From positions 117,014 through 181,013 of the forward strand of contig CAMZAE010000002.1 in NCBI GenBank assembly GCA_947304115.1: a stretch of DNA of 64,000 nucleotides, written 5' to 3'. A model generated the notes under the pieces. It saw only the letters and a program-made list of their open reading frames with translations, was not told the origin of the DNA and ran no database searches. Position numbers and translations under genes: made by a program. The stretch comes from an uncultured Prevotellaceae bacterium. GTDB lineage: Bacteria; Bacteroidota; Bacteroidia; Bacteroidales; Bacteroidaceae. Positions 52,493-61,700 of the stretch are shown here, in pieces (position 1 is the first letter of the stretch; every line of letters begins with the position of its first letter).

Positions 52493-53961
52493 TTTGGATT
52501 CTGTATCTTGTTGAAACGTTTGGAACTCCCAATGGCTCCTGTTGGGCAGACAAGGCGGCAGAGGTGACAACCCACGCATTTCATGCCGACGATGTGCGGC
52601 TGGCGCGTATCTTCGTCGAAAGTGATGGCCTGGTGCCCGCCGTCGGTGCAGGAGATAAAGCAGCGTCCGCAGCCCATGCACTTCTCGCGGTCAATCTTTG
52701 GCAGCACCATTGTCTCGCGGTCAAGCTCAGAAGGCAAGACAAACGAGGGCAGTTGTTCGCCCACGAGGTCCTCTATGTGTTCGATGCCGCGCTCTGCCAT
52801 ATAGGTCTGCATACCCAGTATAAGGTCGTCGATGATGCGGTAGCCGTACTGCATGACGGCGGTGCATACCTGTACGTTGCGACAGCCTATCTGTATGTAT
52901 TCCAGTGCGTCGCGCCATGTCTCAATGCCGCCGATGCCGCTTAGCTCCAGCCCCTTCATAATGGGATTCTGTGCCAGTTCGAGGATGAAGCGCTGTGCGA
53001 TGGGCTTCACGGCACGTCCCGAATAGCCCGAAACGGTTTTCTTCTCGCTGACCTCTGCTTCGGGCGTAAAAGTAACACTTTTGATGGTGTTGATGGCTGA
53101 TATGGCGTCCGCGCCGGCGAAGTACGCGCCCAGTGCCGGCTCCTTCATGTGCGTGATGTTGGGCGTCATTTTTGGAATGACGGGAGTCTTCACGTGTTGC
53201 TTGACGTAGGCTGTGTAAGCTGTGACAAGCTCGTGGTCTTGTCCGACGTCGCTGCCCATGCCTGCAAGTCGCATCTGCGGGCAGGAGAAGTTCAGCTCCA
53301 CAGCGTCGCAACCGGCAAACTCCGCCATCTTTGCCAAATCAATCCAATCTTCCTCGAACTGTCCCATGATGCTGGCAATGACAACCTTCTTCGGGTAGTT
53401 CTGCTTCAGGCGCTTCAGGATGTCGAAGTCCACTTCGTAGGGGTTTTCGCTCAATTGTTCCATGTTGCGGAAACCGGCAAACGACGTGCCTTCCTTAATG
53501 GCATCGAAGCGCGGAGAAACCTCTTTGATGTCCTGCTTGCAGATGGTCTTGTAGAAGACACCTGCCCATCCCATCTCGAAGGCGCGTGCCACCATCTCGT
53601 AGTTGGTGCAGACCGCAGACGAGGCGAGGAAGAAGGGACTCTCGCATCGAATGCCGCAGAAGGTGATGGCGAGGCTGGGCGTCTCGTCTGTTGCGCCTGT
53701 TTCGTTTGTTGCGTTGTCATCGCAACAGACAGATCTCAGCAATTCCTTAATGCGGATTGGCTGGTCGTAGTGGATGCAGGCCTGTTCCGCGCGTTCAAGG
53801 TCGGCATCCGTGCAAAAGGCAATCCACTTGCTGGCATTCTTGATGTTGTCAAAACGAATAGCGCGAATGGCGCGGGCAGGGTCTCCATTGATGCAGGCTT
53901 TCGTGCAGGGAGCATCTTTGCACAGAAGGCAGCGTGCGGCCTCTTCGTGGATGTGTAGCAT
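52489..53961 (-). CDS. PreA-like dihydropyrimidine/dihydroorotate dehydrogenase with N-terminal Fe-S extension and C-terminal 2x[4Fe-4S]
   Basis: EEAARCLLCKDAPCTKACINGDPARAIRAIRFDN; DAVELNFSCPQ; GIGGIETWRDALEYIQIGCRNVQVCTAVM; CMGCGRCFISC and CVGCHLCRLVCP. Confidence 0.88.
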   Translation of the reverse strand: MLHIHEEAARCLLCKDAPCTKACINGDPARAIRAIRFDNIKNASKWIAFCTDADLERAEQACIHYDQPIRIKELLRSVCCDDNATNETGATDETPSLAITFCGIRCESPFFLASSAVCTNYEMVARAFEMGWAGVFYKTICKQDIKEVSPRFDAIKEGTSFAGFRNMEQLSENPYEVDFDILKRLKQNYPKKVVIASIMGQFEEDWIDLAKMAEFAGCDAVELNFSCPQMRLAGMGSDVGQDHELVTAYTAYVKQHVKTPVIPKMTPNITHMKEPALGAYFAGADAISAINTIKSVTFTPEAEVSEKKTVSGYSGRAVKPIAQRFILELAQNPIMKGLELSGIGGIETWRDALEYIQIGCRNVQVCTAVMQYGYRIIDDLILGMQTYMAERGIEHIEDLVGEQLPSFVLPSELDRETMVLPKIDREKCMGCGRCFISCTDGGHQAITFDEDTRQPHIVGMKCVGCHLCRLVCPTGAIGSSKRFNKIQNPK

Positions 53962-54029
53962 AATGTGTGAAATTACCTAATACTTCTGCAAAAGTATATC
54001 TTTTTGTTTGATTTGTCAAGTAAATGTTT

Positions 54030-54037
54030 TACATTTG
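54030..54037 (+). promoter_or_regulatory. Bacteroidetes promoter TTTG-N19-TACATTTG
   Basis: TTTG 54007-54010, TACATTTG 54030-54037. Confidence 0.65.
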
Positions 54038-54068
54038 CAGCGGAATACCAAGAAAAATAATAAGCCTC

Positions 54069-54782
54069 GTGGAAGAGAAGAATACTAAGAAACGCTTTTT
54101 CCGTCATTTTGAGACACCAGGACAGCCACTCTACTGGATTATCTTTGCCTACATTGTGCTTGGCTGGTTCTTTCCCGTCGTGGGTTTGTTGGCCATCATC
54201 TGCATGATAGGTCCAGTCGTGACCAGCATCAGGAAGGGACGCTGGTGGTGCGGACATGTCTGTCCGCGAGGCAACATGTACGACCGCCTGCTGTCGAAGT
54301 ACTCGCCCCACCGTCCCATCCCGGCTTTTGTCCGCACCTTTGGCTTCCGGCTCTTCATGGTGCTGTTCATCTTCTCGATGTTCGGCTTCCAACTTAGCAG
54401 AGCCAGATGGAGCGAGGGAGGATTGGTCATGTGGGGTGACATCGGGCGTGTGTTTTGGACGATTATCGTTATGACGACCATCGTGGGCATCGTCCTCTCC
54501 TTCATCTATGCGCCGAGGACGTGGTGTTCGTTCTGCCCGATGGGAACCATCTCCCGTTGGGTGGCTCCGAAAAAAGCACCGCTGCCGTCGTCCTTCACCA
54601 ATATCCATGTGGCAAGCACGTGTCAGATGAAGTGCAAGAGTTGTTCGCGCGTCTGCCCGATGCAGCTCAAGCCTTATGAGTCGCGAGGCGAGGAGATTGG
54701 CTATCTGCACCCTGACTGCCTGAAGTGCGGCAAGTGTACGCTGGCCTGCCCAACGAAAATCATGGTTCTCCGCAAGGCCTAA
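54069..54782 (+). CDS. Membrane 4Fe-4S protein (NosR/YccM-like)
   Basis: WWCGHVCPRGNMYD, WCSFCPMGT, CQMKCKSCSRVCPM, CLKCGKCTLACPT; multiple TM. The ORF-track ATG at 54024 overlaps the promoter; GTG 54069 is proposed. Confidence 0.82.
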   Translation: MEEKNTKKRFFRHFETPGQPLYWIIFAYIVLGWFFPVVGLLAIICMIGPVVTSIRKGRWWCGHVCPRGNMYDRLLSKYSPHRPIPAFVRTFGFRLFMVLFIFSMFGFQLSRARWSEGGLVMWGDIGRVFWTIIVMTTIVGIVLSFIYAPRTWCSFCPMGTISRWVAPKKAPLPSSFTNIHVASTCQMKCKSCSRVCPMQLKPYESRGEEIGYLHPDCLKCGKCTLACPTKIMVLRKA

Positions 54783-54812
54783 ATAAAAACGCCACGTGCC
54801 GCGTTTGTATCC

Positions 54813-55976
54813 CTATTTGCGGATGGTGAGCGGGATGGCTTCTTCGTGTGCTTTGCAGAATGTTTCGGCATCGGAAAGGACGAGTGCCAAGTAGCCGCCT
54901 CCGCCTGCGCCCGGCATCTTCCAAGCCAGCACGCCGTCCATCACGGCATATTGGTCGATGTATTCCTGAACGCCCGGCTGAATCATGGCTGGGAACATGG
55001 AAATCTGTGCGTTGAACGATGCTTGATAGGCTGAGGCGAAGGCCTGCAAGTCACAGCGCATGATGGCATTCCAACAATCGTCCGCCGCCTTGGCAAGAGC
55101 CTTTACCTTCGGCTCCGTGATGTCCTTGCCGTCAACCACCGAACAACCTGGTCTGCGGGGGAACATCGGCACGAGGCACAGATGACTTTCCAACCATCGG
55201 AGCACATTTTCGTCCTGGCATTGCTCAATCTTGTCAGGCCAATAACGTGCGTCGTAATGGTGTCGGCATAATCCAGGCACACATATTCCGATGGCATCCT
55301 GTGCTCCTGAGATGATGCCGTCGCTTCTTTCGGGATCGTTCTCAAAGCAGAAGACGAGCTTGGCAAGCATCTCGGCATTCATGTCGGGCAGTTTCATCGG
55401 CCAAATTCTCTGTATCTGCTTGCGCGTGGAGGTGGAGAGGCCACAACGGTCCCTTATCTCAAAGTTCGGCACAAGCGAGATGGTGAGTGCCCATCCGGGA
55501 GCAAAGCAACTGACGTATGGCTGGTCAATCCAAGTGCCTGCAAGGTCGAGACGTGTGGGTATCTGACAAATCTGTGCCTTCACGTTGGTGCTGCTGCGAG
55601 CCTCAAGCCCTTCGGCAGGGGTGCGTTCCAGTACGATGTACTCAATGCCGCGCTCCTCGCAGAAACGACGTTTCTCGTCGCTCGCTCCGTCGGCATTCAC
55701 CACGAAGCGGTCGGGCTTGAGCCATTCCACCGTCGGCACAAAGTCCATCACACCGCTGCCCTTGTTGATGTAGGCTTCCTTGACGTAGCGAATGCTCTGC
55801 ACCATAAAGAGGCGTTCCTGCTCAGGATATACCGTGCGGTGGTTCTTATACTTCAATATCGTGGCATCCGAGCCGATGCCCACGTACAAATCGCCGTATT
55901 GGGCAGCCTGCCGGAAGAACTCCACATGTCCGCTATGCAGGAGGTCATAGCAGCCGCTGACAAAGACCTTTTTCAT
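54813..55976 (-). CDS. Fused nucleotidyltransferase (HxGH) / GHMP-family kinase
   Basis: N-term FVSGCYDLLHSGHVEFFRQAAQYGDLYVGIGSD; C-term IPTRLDLAGTWIDQPYVSCFAPGWALTISL and PGAGGGGYLALVL. Confidence 0.85.
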   Translation of the reverse strand: MKKVFVSGCYDLLHSGHVEFFRQAAQYGDLYVGIGSDATILKYKNHRTVYPEQERLFMVQSIRYVKEAYINKGSGVMDFVPTVEWLKPDRFVVNADGASDEKRRFCEERGIEYIVLERTPAEGLEARSSTNVKAQICQIPTRLDLAGTWIDQPYVSCFAPGWALTISLVPNFEIRDRCGLSTSTRKQIQRIWPMKLPDMNAEMLAKLVFCFENDPERSDGIISGAQDAIGICVPGLCRHHYDARYWPDKIEQCQDENVLRWLESHLCLVPMFPRRPGCSVVDGKDITEPKVKALAKAADDCWNAIMRCDLQAFASAYQASFNAQISMFPAMIQPGVQEYIDQYAVMDGVLAWKMPGAGGGGYLALVLSDAETFCKAHEEAIPLTIRK

Positions 55977-55986
55977 TTTCTATTTA

Positions 55987-57162
55987 TTATTTACGATTTA
56001 CTATTGAATATCCTAACACCACCACAAAGCAGACAAGCGGCACAACATACGACACTGAAACGCCGAACATGTCGCTGACATAGCCCTGAAGCGGCGTAAG
56101 CAAAGCACCGCCGAGGATTGCCATGATGAGGCCCGAAGCTCCTATCTTCGCATCGTCGCCCACACCGTCGAGGGCAATGCCGTAGATGGTGGGGAACTGC
56201 AACGACATAAAGAAGCTAACCAGAACCAATGCCCCAACGACCAACATGCCACTGCCGCTCATCAGTATCACCATGAGACAGAGCACGATGTCGGCTGCAG
56301 CGGCCCATGCCATAAGACGTGCTGGACGAAAGAACTTCATCAGCCAGGTGAAGAAGAAGCGTGCGCAGCAGAAGCAGACGATGCTTGCCAAGTAGTAGGT
56401 CGCTGCATCTTTCTCCACGATGCCGAGTTCCTGCATCACCAGTCTGATTGTGAACGACCAGACGCCTATCTGCGCTCCAACGTAGAAGAACTGCGCTATG
56501 ACGCCCCAGACGTATCGCTTGTTTTTCAGCAGTCGGGCAAAGGAAGCTGAGACGCTGCCTTCTGCTGTGTCCTTTCCCATTGGCATCTTCGAGAACAACA
56601 TCACGACCATAATGGCTATCAGCACAAAGCCAAGCCCCATGTAGGTCTCGGAAATGCTGTTGAGCGAAATGTCCTTGAGGATGAACTGCTGGCTCAGGAG
56701 TATGCCCATGATGCTGCCAATCGGATTAAAAGACTGGGCAATGTTCAGCCTTCGGGTGGCTGTCTCTGGAGAACCCATTGAAAGGATGTAGGGATTAGCT
56801 GTCGTCTCAAGCACGGAACAACCGCCAGCAAGGATGTATATTGCAATGAGATAGAACAAATAACTCTCGGTCAGAGCTGAGGGATAGAACAGCATTGCTC
56901 CGCCAGCATAGAGCAACAAGCCCAAGATGATACCGGCCTTGAAGGAGAAACGCCGAATGAAGAGTGCTGCGGGCAAGGCAAAACAGAAATAGGAGCCGTA
57001 GAAGGCGAACTGTATGAGCGAGGTCTGCGAGTCGCTCATCTGCATCACTTTCTTAAATGCTGCCAGCAAGGTGTCGGTCATATTATTAGCTAATCCCCAT
57101 AAAAGGAAAAGCACAGACACAAGCGCAAAAGGCAGAAGGTATTGTTTCTCTATGGTCTTCAT
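55987..57162 (-). CDS. Sugar MFS transporter, L-fucose permease-like
   Basis: 12-TM; FALVSVLFLLWGLANNMTDTLLAAFKKVMQMSDSQTSLIQFAFYGSYFCFALPAA; YILAGGCSVLETTANPYI. Confidence 0.9.
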   Translation of the reverse strand: MKTIEKQYLLPFALVSVLFLLWGLANNMTDTLLAAFKKVMQMSDSQTSLIQFAFYGSYFCFALPAALFIRRFSFKAGIILGLLLYAGGAMLFYPSALTESYLFYLIAIYILAGGCSVLETTANPYILSMGSPETATRRLNIAQSFNPIGSIMGILLSQQFILKDISLNSISETYMGLGFVLIAIMVVMLFSKMPMGKDTAEGSVSASFARLLKNKRYVWGVIAQFFYVGAQIGVWSFTIRLVMQELGIVEKDAATYYLASIVCFCCARFFFTWLMKFFRPARLMAWAAAADIVLCLMVILMSGSGMLVVGALVLVSFFMSLQFPTIYGIALDGVGDDAKIGASGLIMAILGGALLTPLQGYVSDMFGVSVSYVVPLVCFVVVLGYSIVNRK

Positions 57163-57197
57163 TTTAATTCATAATTCATAGTTCATAATTCATAGTT

Positions 57198-57232
57198 CCT
57201 CCCTCCTCGGAGGGAGGTTAGGAGGGGGGCTT
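57198..57232. repeat. G/C-rich palindromic repeat abutting the mutarotase stop codon
   Basis: cctccctcctcggagggaggttaggaggggggctt; CCTCCCTCCTCGGAGGGAGG palindrome-like. Confidence 0.8.
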
Positions 57233-57605
57233 AATATAAATAGAACATCCGCTCCATCATCTGCCACTTCTCGTCGCTCGTGGCATCGGCATTGCAGCCT
57301 TGGAACTGGCTGACGAAGGCTTCCCACTCAGCCTGCCGGGGCAGGGTGGCGAGCCGTGCCATTGTTTCGCCCCAGTTGAAGTCGGCAGGCGCATCCACTA
57401 TCATCACAAGGAGATTGCCCAGGATGTATATCTCCATCTCAAGAATGCCGACCTCGCGGATGCCGTCGCGAATCTCTTTCCAGTTGTATTCCTCCGAATG
57501 CCACTTGATGTATTCTCGCCTGGCTTCCTCGTTGGAACGGAGCGTAAGCGTCTGAACAAAGCGCTTCGTCTGGCCTTGATATTGCTTCTGTATGTAGCCC
57601 TCCAT
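57231..57605 (-). CDS. L-rhamnose mutarotase family protein
   Basis: KRFVQTLTLRSNEEARREYIKWHSEEYNWKEIRDGIREVGILEMEIYILGNLLVMIVD. Confidence 0.87.
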   Translation of the reverse strand: MEGYIQKQYQGQTKRFVQTLTLRSNEEARREYIKWHSEEYNWKEIRDGIREVGILEMEIYILGNLLVMIVDAPADFNWGETMARLATLPRQAEWEAFVSQFQGCNADATSDEKWQMMERMFYLY

Positions 57606-57610
57606 AATTA

Positions 57611-57750
57611 TTCTTCTATCTCCTTCTAACTCCTTCTATCTCCTTCTAACTCCTTCTATCTCCTTCTAACTTCTTCTATCTCCTTCTAACTCCTTCTATC
57701 TCCTTCTAACTTCTTCTATCTCCTTCTAACTTCTTCTATCTCCTTCTATC
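57611..57750. repeat. 7 x 20-bp tandem repeat between mscS and mutarotase
   Basis: Consensus (tccttctaac[t]ccttctatc / ttcttctatc) repeating exactly every 20 bp for 140 bp. Confidence 0.95.
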
Positions 57751-58618
57751 ATTGATGTATTTGCAACTGCGGGAACGGGAACTTGATGCCTTGTTTGTTG
57801 AACTCCGCATAGATGTGCTCGTTAGTTTCAAAGAAGACATTCCAGTAGTCGGTAGCTTTTGCCCAGACACGAAGCGTGAAATCTACGCTGCTATTGCCCA
57901 GTTCTTTAAGGGCGATGAAAGGAGCAGGCTCCTGTTGGATGCGCTCGTCTTGTTGCAGAAGATTAAGCGTAACTTCTTTCACCTTCTCGACCTCTGTGCC
58001 GTATTCTACACTTATCGTGAAGTCCACTCGTCTCAGTTCATTCTTTGTGTAGTTAGTGATGTTGCCACTCGAAAGCGGGCCATTCGGGATGAATAGCTCC
58101 TTATTGTCGGGCGTAGTCAGTACGGTATGGAATATCTGGATTGCCTTCACGATGCCGCTTACGCCTTGAGCTTCGATGAAGTCGCCAACCTTGTAGGGCT
58201 TGAAAAACAGCAAAATGAGGCCGCCTGCCAGGTTCTGCATGTTTCCGCTCAGTGCCATGCCGACTGCCAAGCCTGCCGATGCGAGCAAGGCTGCAAGGCT
58301 GGTCGTGTTCACGCCAAGCGTGCTGACGACAGTGATAATAAGCAACGTGACAAGCAGAATGTTGACGAAACTCTTCAGAAATGAGTTTACCGTGGGTTCC
58401 ACATTCCTGCGTTCCAGCATCCGAGCCACCAGATTGTTGATGAACTTGACAATGTAATGTCCCACGACAGCCACTACGACTGCGAGCAGAATGCTCTTGC
58501 CTGCCTCCAAGCCCATCGTCGTTACCTGCTGTATCAATTGTTCCACCTGTCCGCTTTTAGCAGCTTGAATAACTTCTTTCCCTGCTGCCAAGGGCGCAAC
58601 TTCCATAAAATGTATCAT
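57749..58618 (-). CDS. Small-conductance mechanosensitive channel (MscS)
   Basis: LVTLLIITVVSTLGVNTTSLAALLASAGLAVGMALSGNMQNLAGGLILLFFKPYKVGDFIEAQG; start at 58618. Confidence 0.94.
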   Translation of the reverse strand: MIHFMEVAPLAAGKEVIQAAKSGQVEQLIQQVTTMGLEAGKSILLAVVVAVVGHYIVKFINNLVARMLERRNVEPTVNSFLKSFVNILLVTLLIITVVSTLGVNTTSLAALLASAGLAVGMALSGNMQNLAGGLILLFFKPYKVGDFIEAQGVSGIVKAIQIFHTVLTTPDNKELFIPNGPLSSGNITNYTKNELRRVDFTISVEYGTEVEKVKEVTLNLLQQDERIQQEPAPFIALKELGNSSVDFTLRVWAKATDYWNVFFETNEHIYAEFNKQGIKFPFPQLQIHQ

Positions 58619-58651
58619 GTCTGTATCGTTTTGTCTTCGAGTAATTCGGTG

Positions 58652-58659
58652 CAAAGATA
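58652..58659 (-). promoter_or_regulatory. Bacteroidetes -7 element TATCTTTG for mscS
   Basis: CAAAGATA on + strand. Confidence 0.6.
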
Positions 58660-58786
58660 CAGAAAAATGCGAGAAGAACCAAATTCAATGGGAGTTTTCT
58701 GTGTCGGTATCCTTTGCTATCTACAAAAACAGCAGCCACAACCATGTGCGATTGTGACTGCTGTAGATGTATTCCTGTCAGAGGAC

Positions 58787-61700
58787 TTACCTTAACATGA
58801 CTTTTCTCGTTGTCCCATCCGAATAGCGGATAATATTCGCACCCTTTTGCGGATTGCTGAGCTTCTTGCCATCAAACGAGTACCAATCTCCCTCGCCTTT
58901 GGAGAGGGCTGGGGTGAGGCTTTCATTCTTAATTTCTTTAATGCCATCTTCGTCCGTAAGGGCCACGATTGTTCCAAACTTGCTCCAAGGAGAAGAGGTC
59001 TTGTACAATTCAAGGGAAGCAGCAGGGACGTGGAGTGTAGTGGAGGCGATGGACGCCTTATTAAATGCTGTTTCCGGAGCAGAGGGAAGTTGCTCAGCAT
59101 AGCAATAAACATCTTTTAGATCTTCTAAGTCCTGGAAACGATAGAAAGCATATTCGCCGATACTTGTAACACTGCATGGAATAGTCAATGTTGTCATGCT
59201 AATGCAATTGCGGAAAGCATTTTCGCCAATGTTTTTAACACCATCGTTAATGGTTACAGAGGTCAGGTGGCGACAATTCAAAAATGCACTTCGACTGATA
59301 GTTGTTAAGCTACCGGGAATGGTGATAGATGTTAAGGCTTCACAGCCAAGGAATGTCTCTTCGCCGATGGATGTCACACTTTCTGGTATGGTAATTGAAC
59401 TTAAATTGATACAGTATTCAAAAGCTGCTTCGCCGATGGATGTCACACTTTCTGGAATGGTGACAGAATACAAATCCTCGCAAACATAGAATGCATAATC
59501 CCCTATGCTTGTCACATTATAATTTTTATCATTATATGTTACAGATGACTGTATTGTTTGGTTACCAGAATAAGGATCATCCTCAGGATATGAAGTAACC
59601 TCCGCAGTCTCTTTGTACTTGTTTATCTTATAGTATACCCCCTTTGACTTATAGTCACATGTGTTTTCAACAATTGTCTTGAAGTTATACCAATAAGAAG
59701 CACGCTTGTATGCCGACAAGCTCCCGGCAGGGACATAAAGCGTGGCTTTACCAGCACTGGTGAATGTGTATTTCGTAATGGAAACGGGAGTTGCTCTTTC
59801 AATATTCACGGAAGTAAGATTACAATTTTCAAAAGCACTGTCCCCAATGCTGCTCACATTAGCGGGAATACTAATAGTAGTCAAACCACTACAACGACAG
59901 AAAGCACCGTTGCCGATGCTGGTCACACCGTCGGGGATAATAATAGATGTCAAACCGCTGCAACCAAGGAAAGCACCGTTGCCAATGCTGGTCACGCTGT
60001 TTGGGATGGAGACAGATGTCAGACTACTACAATTATAGAAGGCATCGTCTCCGATGCTGGTCACACCATCAGGAATGACAAGATCTGTGATTTCTGTTGT
60101 CTCATTACTAAAAAGATGATGTACATAATACAAGGGATTCGATGTGCCATCATAAAACGTAATTCCGCACCACGCAGCAATATCTGGTACGATAACCGTT
60201 GTCAGACCGCTGCAATCAAAAAAGGCATTTCTGCCAATGCTGGTCACGCTGCTTGGGATGGTGATGGATGTCAGGCCGCTACAACCAGAAAAAGCACTAT
60301 TGCCAATCTCCTGTAGCCCACTATTCAACGTGATTTCATTCAAAGCCTTGTTGTTTTCAAATGCTCCTTCTGCAATTCGTTCCACACCCTCACATAGCAC
60401 TACCTTAAACCCGTTGCTGGTGGAACCCGTCGTTGCATTACCATATCCAGATCCAAACCAAGGACGCACCTCTTTTGTGTTAATTGTCACTGATGTCAAA
60501 GATCCACAACCGTAGAAAGCATACGCATTTATCCTCATGTTTTCCGTGATGGTGAAGGATTTCAGTGCTGTATAAGAGAGGGCAGAACTCCCTATACTAT
60601 CCACATTCTCAGGTAGCGATAGACGCTGCAAATAGGTGCAGCCGCTGAAGGCTCCGTCTTCTATATTCAGCGGCGTGTCGTCTGTTCGTTCCTCTGAATT
60701 CACAATGACCAGTCCGCAACCACTGAAAGCAGATTGTGGAATAACCGTTACCTTTCTGCCAATGGTAAGCTTCTCCAACGACTTACATCCACTGAAGATG
60801 TTGCTATTGTGGGTTGTTCCGAATTTTATAACCGGAATCATCGGAGAGTTGTATGTCACTCTCTGTAGATCCGAATCAGCGAAAGCGCTTTGACCAATAT
60901 ATGTTACACTCTCGGGTATCGTAAGAGTAGTGATGCCTTTAAGCTTATGGAATGCGTAGTCACCTATTTCCTCCAAACTATTTGGGAACTGCATGGTTGC
61001 AATTTCAGGCGGGTTAGCAATGTAATGACTGCTGAAAGCATTGTCGCCGATGCGCCGTAGTGTTGCCGGGAAGGTGATGCTCGCAACGTTTATGCCGGAT
61101 GATTGGAAACCATTGGCAATCGTGGTCGTCCCTTCGCGGAAGGAAAGAGTAGAGAGTGAGGATAAAATGTCAGGATTCATTCCTAGTGCGACATGCTGAA
61201 GGTAGTAAATGCCGTCCTGCAGGTCTTTTGAATAGACTGGGGTATTTGAGAAAGCAGAACTGGGGACATTTAGTAACGTTGTGGGCAGCGTTACGTCATC
61301 AAGCGCCGTGCAGCCATAGAATGCACTTTCTCCAACAAAGTCACAACCTTCGGGCAATGTGATATGATTGAGATTTGTACATCCGCTGAATGATCCAGAC
61401 ATAGAGCTTATAGAGTTTCCTCCAATATATTTCAATGACTTGGAGAATGTTACCTTACGTAGTAGAGTGTTATTCCCGAAAGTTCCATAGTATATGGAGT
61501 CCGCACTTGCAAGATTCATACCTTCATCGCCGAAGTCCAACATAGAGCAGCCAGAGAATGCTCCCTGTCCGATGACTTTTGCCTTGCCAAGATTGCCGAC
61601 ATGGTTGAGAGCAGGACAACCAGCGAAAGCCCGAGCCCCAATCTCCTCCGCTTCAGAAATGTTCATGTCAACAAGGGAACGGCATCGATTAAAAGCATAC

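Noticed and set aside
57198-57232. Intrinsic terminator between mutarotase and permease genes
   Set aside because: A strong palindrome but no clear U-tract; better treated as a dispersed palindromic repeat.
57611-57750. Possible CRISPR array
   Set aside because: Units are contiguous 20-bp tandem repeats without unique spacers and there are no cas genes nearby.
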